Shown: piece after piece, positions 33,882 to 42,202 of the stretch
Layout: the number at the start of each line of letters is the position of its first letter
Position numbering within the stretch: the stretch's first letter is position 1
Assembly: GCF_000006405.1 (NCBI RefSeq)
Contig: NW_003212397.1
Location: forward strand, 303,282-345,483
DNA: 42,202 nt
Source: Perkinsus marinus ATCC 50983
Taxonomy: Eukaryota > Perkinsozoa > Perkinsida > Perkinsidae
Direction of reading: 5' to 3'
Position numbers and translations under genes: made by a program
The notes under the pieces: generated by a model
Database searches by the model: none
What the model was told of the DNA's origin: nothing
Seen by the model: only the letters and a program-made list of their open reading frames with translations

Positions 33882-36034
33882 CTACGGCGAAAGGTACAGT
33901 GGCCACCATACGGCAGCTAGGCTGAAGCCCAGTTGAATTCCATGAACTAGTCGTTCCAGCCTCGGAAGGCCAATGGTATCTGAGACGACGAACTCGGTCT
34001 ACTTCCAACCTCGGATGCCCGTTGCCAGTATTGATATGAACGGGATGTAGTCAGACAGAGCGTTCTCCGCAACAACTCACCTGCGAGCGACTCGCCGAGA
34101 CATGACCATTCGCTTATCGCTTCGCCGATCTCCTCCTCTTCAGCAAAGAAGACAAGCAAGTCTATGTAGTCCTGGTAGAGGCCCATGCCTCGATACGACA
34201 TACTCACGTAGAATGACCGAACCAAGAGCAAGGATATATGAGCGGCATCAACTTCATTAGAGCGGCACGGCTGGAGGATGAGCCTTCGGACGGCCTTGGC
34301 CAATAGTAACATCTCAGGCTCCGCATTGTCGACTTCACTCTTCAGCCGCTGTAGCTCAGGATTCACATCGTACCCTGTCATGAAGTGAAGCTCTACCTCC
34401 AAATCGAGATGAGGTATTCGTAGTTGTAGGTACCGGGGGACCGGGTCTTCATATAGTATAGCCAGACGTTTAACGTCAGCTGTGGAGGATGAGGAGTAGT
34501 AGCCCGTACTCACTCGAACAACCGTCCAATCATTTGCCTCGGCGGCACAGATCAACTGCAGTCTCGACGATACGACATCGTCATTCACAAGGGCCACTTT
34601 GAGGGTGGTGTCGTCTCTGCTGGCCATTCCAGCGGCGAACGCCCCAAGCGGGACTACTTCCATCCCCGTCACGCGTTTTATATGCGATACCACTGCGCGA
34701 GCTAACTCGACTTGGGCGGGTGTGGCCTCCCAGTATTTCAAGGAGCACCGCAATCTGTTCGTAGCGTCCAATGAGGTCGGACGATACGTGACGCAACTGC
34801 CGTCTATCTCTTCAATGCTGATCCCAGACAGCTCATGGAGGTTCTTCTGGCTAACCTGAGTAACCACTGCATTCCCACGTCAATTCAATACCTTGCCCGA
34901 ATTTTTAACAATTTGCCCACTACTTCCAGAAAATGTCATTTTTTCCAACTTTTTACCTGATGACTGGTACTGGTAAGTGGTCGAAAGTGACTGGTTTCAA
35001 GGAATTCTCGAAAATTTTAATAGCTGGTCTTTTTGAAAACGTACCGACTTCAATTAACGATGTTCGTTTTGGCGAAGATACTCCGCTTGAACTGCTGTAC
35101 AGAACCCCTCGACTCCCGCATCACTAGTGCGATGTCGCCAGTGGATGAAATGCCCTCGCCTACCTCATCTTTGGAGAGTAGATCCCGAAGTTTGATACCA
35201 CTCCTTAGCTCAATCTCATCGAAGAAATTGAAAACGAGCTCTCCATGAGGAATGTACCGTCTGCCGTCAACACACGTCTTCCCATGCAGCATGAGCAGGT
35301 CCACTATGCATTCCCGAAGTAGTAGTCGCTGCTGGCCCGAGGTCATCGGTTCCTTTTCGAGGTAAAACCTGAGTATCCATTGCAGTGTGCCCACGCAGAC
35401 GCACCCTAGACCCGACCTACATGCCATCTGCTGCATCGGCTTTGATATCATTAGGTGCTACAAAAGTCAGTTTGATTGGACTCCCAGCCGCGCGCTCATC
35501 ATGGACTGCCTTTGGAGATTTCTTATCCCCCTGCGCGAGTGGTTCAGTCATGTTCAAAGCGGACTTGATGCCATTTGATTCTCCCCGTCCCCGCCGGTCT
35601 TCGACGATCCGATCAACCTTATGACGCTTAGCCACGGGTTCATCTCCCAGTGGCCGACCCTCTCGCGGGGGAAACGACGACTGTGGAAGACTTCGGTCAA
35701 CTTGCCGTGACCGATCCGGCGGTTTCAAAGGGATAGGGTTCAAAGGCCGCGGTGAGGGAACTTCCTCATCGTTCGGTCGATGTTTGCCATCGCCGAATCG
35801 GGGAGCCAGCGGCATCGGCATGGGAAGCGCCGACACCGCATCTTGCGAGGTCGTGAGTGGGTTTACCACCACCTTGCGCATCGTTGTCGCCTGACTGGGT
35901 TGACCAGACGTGCCGGATAGAGGCGCTCCTCCGCCCACCGGCCCAGCATGCCTCGACGTAGGAGGCAAAGGTGCGGCACCAGGAGGTACCCGTAGGCCAC
36001 CTCTCATCGCCCCACGACCACGCCCTCTGAACAT
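33882..36034 (-). CDS. RGG/Pro-rich protein with divergent nucleotidyltransferase (poly(A)/U polymerase-like) core (598 aa)
   Basis: Exons: 35421-36034, 35059-35368, 34081-34855, 33882-33979; sum 1797 nt. The start MFRGRGRGAMRGG opens a 200-residue disordered, basic, Pro-rich region. After it comes a helical part (SGQQRLLLRECIVDLLMLHG) and then a nucleotidyltransferase-like core: VVSHIKRVTGMEVVPLGAFA resembles the G-S-x-x-x-G helix-turn, RYLQLRIPHLDLEVELHFMT the third-acid strand, followed by helices like the poly(A)-polymerase central domain. The first acidic pair is not in the standard S-D-x-D form, so activity is doubtful. It could be a TUTase/PAP relative or a pseudoenzyme. If the last intron (strong donor CAG|GTGAGT at 34081) is not spliced, the frame ends at 33947 instead. 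Confidence 0.55.
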
Positions 36035-36422
36035 AATGGACCAACTGCGTAGACATCAACATACTCTGGACCATTTGCAGATCAATTCGACGTTTAAATG
36101 TGGTCTCAGAAATCTTTAAGGAAAGTTCGCTCACTATTATTTAGCTTCGCAGAACATGAAACCTTATCGACTGTGGTAGAGCAGAATAAACTGACCTCTC
36201 CTGGGGTTCGCCAGCCCAAAATGAGATTCCATGAGCTACTTAGAGGCAAGCCATTATCCGATCCACCTGATGTTCAACAGCCGATTCGAAGTTCTGGATG
36301 ACTCTCCCAGTTCTCAAAGTTTCCTCACTGCACCGAAGAATTGGAAAATGTTTCAGATTGTCCGAGAGAACGATTAAACGCCCATCTACTCAACACGTTA
36401 ACCCACGTGAACGTAAAACAAT
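36035..36422. promoter_or_regulatory. Divergent promoter region between two head-to-head genes
   Basis: 388 bp lie between the start codons of the minus-strand nucleotidyltransferase-like gene and the plus-strand prefoldin-like gene. No gene of its own is visible, so this stretch presumably carries both promoters and leaders. I see no element I can name. Confidence 0.45.
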
Positions 36423-37143
36423 ATGTCTGATGCTTTGCCAGAGTCGGTCATTGTAAGCGAACTCATACTTACCTATTCAACCTTATAGCTCAGCAACACT
36501 CGTAAAGAAGATCAAGTGGAGTAATAGGAGGACAATGATGTAGCTTATAATACCGTACATATAGTGCGAACGGAGGTCGGATATCAAACAGAATTGGATC
36601 AACTGATTTACGAAATGAATGAACTTACAAAGATTCTACACCAACTATGGGAGACGAATGAAAAAATAACGTGCAGGGGGAGTGAAGTTCGATGACACTA
36701 CGAACACATATACCCGACCTAGACTCTCCAGTATCCATCTCAACATCAAGCCTTGAAGATTCGACATATTATTAGTAATAATAATACGAGTGGGAGTCAT
36801 TAGACTGAGAACAATATATTGGTCACTACTATATCATCCCAACTTATTATATTCTTGTAGTGACATCCCCACTCGCCTATACGCACATGGCATGGTAGCT
36901 AGGCTAGACATCAACACAGCTGTATTGTGCGTGATGTACGATAGTGGAGGATTACGAGTAAGGGGGAGAGAGGTTCGAACCAGCAAGCAACACACAGTTC
37001 TCCTCCCGAAACATATGCTGCGGCAAGTAAATTATGAACTGAACATGACCCAGATTATCGGTGAAAGTCAATTAATGAGGGCGAGGAACTTGTTAATTCG
37101 TGATCTTGACGAGGAAGAAAGAAGTGATGATTGTCTGTTCTAA
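36423..37143 (+). CDS. Prefoldin alpha-type subunit, PFDN3/VBP1-like (143 aa)
   Basis: Exons: 36423-36452, 36489-36501 (13-nt microexon), 36565-36670, 36861-37143; sum 432 nt. Layout: short N-terminal tail, helix (YQTELDQLIYEMNELTKILH), beta-hairpin region starting IPTRLYAHGMVARLDINTAV and VLCVMYDSGGLRVRG, then a second helix ending MRARNLLIRDLDEEE, which resembles the VBP1 ending (ARvyNwDv). Prefoldin captures unfolded actin and tubulin for the CCT chaperonin in the cytosol. Shorter than human VBP1. The microexon was inferred from phase only; the assignment is by overall pattern, so moderate. Confidence 0.5.
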
Positions 37144-37490
37144 ACTCAGCGGTGCCAAGGAATGGGAAATGTAGAGGCGGAGGGAACAGCACTGATACTC
37201 TTATTGATACTTTTATTTAAGTTCAGTATAATCGTGCGTGAAATATTCACACTCATATAATATGAGTCATATTTCTTCTACAATTCTCAATAATATGATC
37301 CCACGTCAGCAGAATCACCCCTACGTATGAAGTTCACTCGTTTGAGTCACCTCTCACTCCAAATTCCTCTCAAGCCCGTTCACTCTCCCTATAATTCGAC
37401 CTTATATCGTGCGTAATTCTGTCCCTCAATGTCGTGCAAATTCTGCACTTGGGTAATTTATGGGCCTGTTTCATAGGAGCAAACTGCGCC

Positions 37491-37653
37491 TTAAATATCC
37501 CACTCCTGGTCGCGTGGGTCTGGTGGGGCGGTTCGGTACGAACCAACCCTAGAAGTATCGATGAGGGAAAGACACTCAGAGACACAGAGTCTGAGTGACA
37601 CTCAGTGAGTGTGCCGACAGTTCGTGTCTGCACCCTCTTCGGTACTTGCTCCC
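37491..37653 (+). repeat. 163-bp direct repeat, copy 1
   Basis: Identical, except for about one base, to 37833-37995 at an offset of 342 bp. It carries three of the palindromes (37530, 37573, 37599). No terminal motif or reading frame marks it as a mobile element, so a local duplication is the simplest view. Confidence 0.93.
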
Positions 37654-37832
37654 GGGAGTGGTGGGATTGGGATAAAATTCAGAAGATCCTTCAGCCCGTG
37701 ACCCTGTTATGACAAAAGGAAAGCGGGGAGGATCCGCTCGCCTCACCGTTACATCTCTGCAGTGCGAATTGGTAGCGGAGCGACGCGACCATCCGCATCG
37801 GTATTTAACCTAGGTTAACTAGTTAACCTCTA

Positions 37833-37995
37833 TTAAATATCCCACTCCTGGTCGCGTGGGTCTGGTGGGGCGGTTCGGTACGAACCGACCCTAGAAGTAT
37901 CGATGAGGGAAAGACACTCAGAGACACAGAGTCTGAGTGACACTCAGTGAGTGTGCCGACAGTTCGTGTCTGCACCCTCTTCGGTACTTGCTCCC
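37833..37995 (+). repeat. 163-bp direct repeat, copy 2
   Basis: Second copy of 37491-37653. The 16-bp palindrome GGTTAACTAGTTAACC and the 14-bp TTAACCTAGGTTAA lie just before it, close to the duplication junction. Confidence 0.93.
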
Positions 37996-40984
37996 CATAC
38001 CAGACCCCGGGGCAGGAGTAGCAGGAGACTTGCTCCGAAGGCTATATGGGCTGCCCATAATGGGCACCAAGCTTTAAGCGGCTGCCAATCGACACCAGAT
38101 TGGCACGAAAATTCGAATAACCCATAATCCCCGTGTCAGCAAAATCCCGCGGCCTGCTGAGCAGACTCTGCTTGTGTGAGAGTCTAAAGTGATACGGCTT
38201 AGTTACAGTCTAACTGTCAGACTATCATCGATTCACAGTAGCTCGCGACCGATTAGCTCGGCCTGTTAAATGCGCGGTTCGTCACATCAATGAATGTTGC
38301 TCCCGGAGCGAGATCATCCTCCGCCAGGATTCCTGGCCCAGGATTATTCCTCTGCTCTCGGCGGGGTCCGCTTCTACATCTGCGGGTGGTGTGCACAACC
38401 ACGGAACACCAGCGCCTCCCGCAGTGTGTCGACCAGAAGCATCATCTCCGAGACTTGAGAGGTTTATGCCCAAAAAAGGCCACCTCCGACCGGAGACCAT
38501 CGTTCCCGATGGCAGTAGAGTGTAGTTCGAGACTAGAACCGTTAGCCTGTCCAACGTTATCGGTGGTGGTATTCAGCGGCACTCCCTTGGCCGGAGGGCC
38601 GCGACTCTTGGCGCCTGGCTCGACAGTCTCGAGCCCTTGACAACAGAGAGGAACTCTCGCGTCATGAATCTGATGACGGTTAATGTTTCTGTTGAGGCTG
38701 ATTGGTTGAGTCAGAGTCTCTGACAGAGACACTCGCTCGTTCTTTGGCGGCCGCCGTGAGTGGCACCCTCCCAACAAACAAATACGACTCTCAGTGAGAG
38801 TCTCTCACAACCATTGGTACCGTTGATGGTTGTGTCACAATCATTATGAGAGACCGACTCTCACGGCGGTTGTCGTCCACCATGTCGATGGGCAACCACT
38901 TTCGCTAAAGCGAGTTATGCGCTCGAACGAGTTATGGTCTCCACTGGTAAATCTGAGCTTGCCAATGAGCACTGGCAAGCTTCGCCTGGCTGCTTGTTCG
39001 ATGGAACCTGATTGATCGCATCAAGTTGTCTCGGCCAAATGCTGTCCGGATGTTCGAGAGTTCACAGCGGTGTGCCACGATCTCCGGAACATTTCGGATT
39101 GCAGTTATAGTCTGAACTGTCAGTTCAGAACTGAGTTCCGATTACTGAAACACAGTGAAACCCACAGCAAAATCCGAATCGGAGAAATTCAGGATCCTGG
39201 CCTTTGAACGGCGCCGATCCGATCGCCTGGGCTGACCGCCTCAGGTCATATTGAAAACCGGAACGGCATGTCGTTGACAATGTTGACTTGACATCACTTG
39301 GTTTCCTCCTGCCAGCGAGAGGATTGATGCCATCGAGTGGATCGACCCGAACCACTATTTTATTCATATTATAAGCTGCTGACCAGGCGGCAGTCATCGC
39401 AGTGCAAAGCGACCCCATGGTAGTGAGCGAGGAGGTGAGGGCCTCACCGTGAGACAGTCTCACTGAGCCTCCGATTGTCTAGCTCTCCTAGGCTAGGCGA
39501 CGAGCTCAGCCCGCTAACACCAGCGCTTCTCGACGAGTGACACTACCCACTGAGCGATGACTAATGACAATACTTACTATGGTATGTACATCGTGAGTGT
39601 GCCAGAGTGCATGACAGTGTCATGATGACACTGTATGAAACCAATGGTTTCAAACCATACAGTGTGCCATCGGCTTGAGTTGAATAGACCCGCTCCCAAC
39701 TTAGAACACCAGGCTGGCAGCCTGTGTACCACGGATTCAACGTCCTCTTCAAGCTCGCCTCACTCGAGCCGTAACCAGTTACGGTAGCTGTCGGTACGAG
39801 TAAGCAGAGTCCATGACTCTGAGACGCAGAGAGGACCTCTCTGCTACGGGTGAGTACGGCACTCGCACCGCAGTAACTTCGTGAACTTTGCTCACATGCC
39901 GCATTTTTTCGAAAGCAGTTACTTTCAGGAGCCTGCCGTTTGACTACGGTGAGTGGTCGCCGACGAGAGTTTCTCGGATAAAGGCAAGAATAATTCATAG
40001 TGTCCTCTTGGACCCAGACTCAGACGTCTACTCTGATAAAACTGCGGGGCATCGCAGAGGATGTAGACTCTGCTGATCCAGCATCACTGATCAGTTGGAT
40101 GGTACTGGATTACCACTATCGATTGCGGAGCCTCGGTTCTCTTGAGGACACTGAGGAAGCGCAGCCACCTGGTTGCTAGCGACCGACGTCTGCGCTCGAC
40201 AATGTGCTTCTAGACTGGCAGTGCCCAGTGACCGAAGAGGAATTGCCACGATGCACGGTTAGCCTCCACGGCATACACTGAGGTGAGGTTCAGTGAGTCT
40301 GAGTCACATTAGATGGCTGAGCCTTGGCGACTCGCGGGACACGAGCCGTGTGAGATACACGCTGTGTCCTACACCATGCATTATGCATTATGCATAGCTT
40401 GACAAGCCGTACGCATGCGGCTGGCAGCGGGTGTGTGCCGTCATGTAATAACAATATTAGTAGTTATGTTACGGTAACACTCATCGGGTTTTCGTCGCCT
40501 GGGCCATGGTATTCCCACGGTGAGACTTACAATTTGCAAGTGGCACAGGATATCTCGGTGCGCTGCGTTGCGTAGGCTACTTAGAGTAGCTCCTTGTCAC
40601 AAGGGCTCTTTGTGCTGGAGCACCCTTAATGGGTTCCAGAAACATTAGGATTGAAGTATCACATCAGCCTTATGACGTGTGCTGGCAGCACGGTGCTGCG
40701 CGTTAAGCACGCATGATGTACGGCTCTGCACCTTACAGTGTAAGGCTAACACTGGTAGTGTAAAGCAATCGTGGCGTCGCTATAGCACGCTGTCGACCCT
40801 CGGCATTGGAATCCGTTAGTTCCTGAGACAGGCCACCCCTCAGACTCGACGATCGCCTGGTATTTGAACGCTGAGACTCGTATCTAGCCTGCCGTCGTCT
40901 AGAGGAATGTCCAAACTCAAGGATGCTGCATGGGGAGAGTTGCCCAGGTCACCAGGGCAACTCTGATCACCAGGACCTGGTGCT

Positions 40985-42020
40985 AGTCGGAAGGCATGAA
41001 CGGGCTCAAAGCCTTGCCCGCTGTCTTGCAGAGGTGTATACGGGCTTGCAACGCTGCGTAGCGTCGCTACGATAGCGACAGTTGCTATGTATTACAGAGG
41101 CGCAAACAGCCTGTATAACGCAGGCGTACAATACTGCCATGCCGCTGCATAGCGAGGGCTGCTCTGTCCTCTTGCAAAGACATGAACTACCTCGCGAAGC
41201 AGCTTCACCGAAGCTGCCTAACAAAAGATGTTCGATCCCTTTGCAGAGGTGTACATAGGCTCACAACGCTGTAGAGCGGTAGTTACCCTCTCCGTTTGCG
41301 GGGCATGAGCAAGCCTACAGTGGCTCATAGCGATGGCTGCCATGTCCTCGCTAGAGGCATGCACGGGCTCACAAAACTGCATGGAGACAGCAGCCCTGTC
41401 CTCGCTGGAGGCAAACACGGGGTTACGAGGCTGTATGACGACAGCTACCCTGTCCTCGTTGGAGGCGTACAGGGGGTTACAAATGCTGCATAGTCACTGG
41501 TGCCCAGTCCTCGCTGGAGGCATACAGGGTCTTCCGATTGCTGGCAGCAATTTGCTGCGTAGCCACAGCTGCCCTGCCCTCGCCGGAGGCATACAGGGCC
41601 TTACAACCGCGGCATGTCGACAGCTGCCCTGTCCTCGCAGGAGGCATACAGGGTCTTACAAATGTTGCATAACGACAGCTGCCCTGTCCTCGCTGGAGGC
41701 ATACAGGGTCTTACAACCGCGGCATGTCGACAGCTGCCCTGTCCTCGCAGGAGGCATACAGGGTCTTACAAATGTTGCATAGCGACAGCTGCCCTGTCCT
41801 CGCTGGAGGCATACAGGGTCTCACAACTGCGGCATGTCGACAGCTGCCCTGTCCTCGCTGGAGGCATACAGGGTCTTACAACTGCTGCATGTCGACAGCA
41901 GCGTAGAAGGGCTTGTGGTAGCTCAGCGACGGTCACCACGTCTTCTTGCACAGGTATACACGGACTCGTAGTAACTCATAACGACGGTTGCCGGATCTTC
42001 TTGCTGAGATATACATGGGA
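40985..42020. repeat. 55-bp tandem repeat with self-folding unit
   Basis: Unit starts (GCCCTGTCCTCGC) occur at 41626, 41681, 41736 and so on, giving 55 bp. Copies are most alike at about 41566-41905 and grow degenerate outward, reaching 40985 on the left. Each unit can fold as CCCTGT...ACAGGG with an inner CCTC...GAGG stem. Since 55 is not a multiple of three, the frame rotates through all three phases, so the long open frames over this region are by-products and not evidence of protein. Confidence 0.9.
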
Positions 42021-42202
42021 CCCACGTCATGGGTCTACAATATCGCGTGGCGACGTAGGAGCAGCGATCGAGGTGACCATGAGAGACAGCTACATCAGAG
42101 AGCCCGAACAACGCAAAGTTCGATCTAGAGTGGGCACAAAAGCAAGCAGGCATATGATGACCTAAGCTCCATTACTCATGAACCTCACGATTGGCAACGA
42201 TA
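42021..42202. other. Right edge, nothing recognised
   Basis: Short unique-looking sequence after the 55-bp array; no feature seen. Confidence 0.4.

Larger units (their letters stand above)
37251..41217. other. Palindrome field: dozens of short, perfect, unrelated hairpins
   Basis: Perfect inverted repeats (arm-loop-arm) read directly: 37251-37267 (8-1-8), 37530-37544 (6-3-6), 37573-37597 (8-9-8), 37599-37611 (6-1-6), 37813-37828 (16-bp palindrome), 38053-38065 (6-1-6), 38084-38104 (7-7-7), 38163-38185 (7-9-7), 38617-38635 (7-5-7), 38660-38678 (6-7-6), 38710-38724 (7-1-7), 38786-38802 (8-1-8), 39111-39129 (9-1-9), 39434-39448 and abutting 39449-39463 (both 7-1-7), 39614-39634 (10-1-10), 39637-39651 (7-1-7), 39710-39724 (6-3-6), 39769-39784 (7-2-7), 39805-39821 (7-3-7), 39826-39844 (9-1-9), 40576-40590 (6-3-6), 40592-40604 (6-1-6), 40612-40623 (5-2-5), 40685-40699 (7-1-7), 40731-40745 (7-1-7), 40937-40963 (9-9-9), 40968-40982 (7-1-7), 41058-41079 (two overlapping), 41199-41217 (8-3-8). 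The sequences differ from one another. No coding exon chain found. Confidence 0.85.

Noticed and set aside
36961-36984. B-box-like GGTTCGAACC string as a tRNA fragment
   Set aside because: It falls in the coding exon of the prefoldin-like gene and has no T-stem pairing; a chance match.
37491-37995. Direct repeats as possible LTRs
   Set aside because: They are only 163 bp, separated by 179 bp, with no TG...CA ends, primer-binding site or coding sequence between.
38282-39998. Several 90-145 aa frames in the palindrome field
   Set aside because: They lie on both strands, overlap each other and run through the hairpins; none has a domain or a consistent exon chain.
41333-42165. Long open frames over the 55-bp repeat, encoding repeated Ser/Leu/Gly peptides
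   Set aside because: The unit is not a multiple of three, so all three frames stay open by repetition alone; there is no start context, splice logic or domain.

Overview
Nuclear DNA of a single-celled eukaryote. The genes are dense and split by many very short GT-AG introns, typically 40-50 bp, and standard-code translation works throughout. Recognisable proteins are eukaryotic: PB1/ZZ adaptor proteins, U2AF small subunit, Sm protein F, CHMP4/Snf7, an IGHMBP2/UPF1-type helicase and a prefoldin subunit. Intron style and gene content make me suspect an alveolate close to Perkinsus, but this is a guess and no sequence here proves it. Gene models below were built by hand by matching reading-frame phase across splice sites. 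For the complete models the exon lengths sum to whole codons, which is the main internal check.

Left part (1-8907): a 53-bp minisatellite, then two tandem paralogues on the + strand. The first has a PB1 domain plus one 'module + ZZ finger'. The second has PB1 plus three such modules (18 exons, 1129 aa) and an acidic tail. The module before each ZZ finger is about 155 aa, has the same exon lengths in all four copies, and I do not recognise it.

Middle (8908-18187): a minus-strand run of U2AF35, a leucine-zipper coiled-coil protein, a C-terminal membrane-anchored protein, SmF and CHMP4. It is interrupted by an 0.8-kb fold-back element whose centre is an assembly gap.

18.5-26.1 kb: a 6.3-kb satellite of 126-bp and 74-bp units, bracketed by inverted arrays of five 20-bp iterons, as if the whole 7.5 kb were one element.

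26.9-37.1 kb: a probable mitochondrial double-stranded-RNA-binding protein, the SF1 helicase with a tRNA-Asn gene inside one intron, a second fold-back copy, a divergent nucleotidyltransferase-like protein (minus) and a prefoldin-like subunit (plus). Several genes in the window act on RNA (U2AF, SmF, helicase, dsRBD protein, nucleotidyltransferase-like, tRNA), but nothing shows that they are co-regulated.

Right part (37.2-42.2 kb): no convincing gene. Instead there is a dense field of small perfect palindromes, each of different sequence and many with exactly one unpaired central base. It passes into a 55-bp tandem repeat whose unit also folds on itself. This field is the strangest thing in the window. 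A second notable system is a hAT-like MITE family: all eight copies found sit inside introns, and one is flanked by a perfect 8-bp target duplication.
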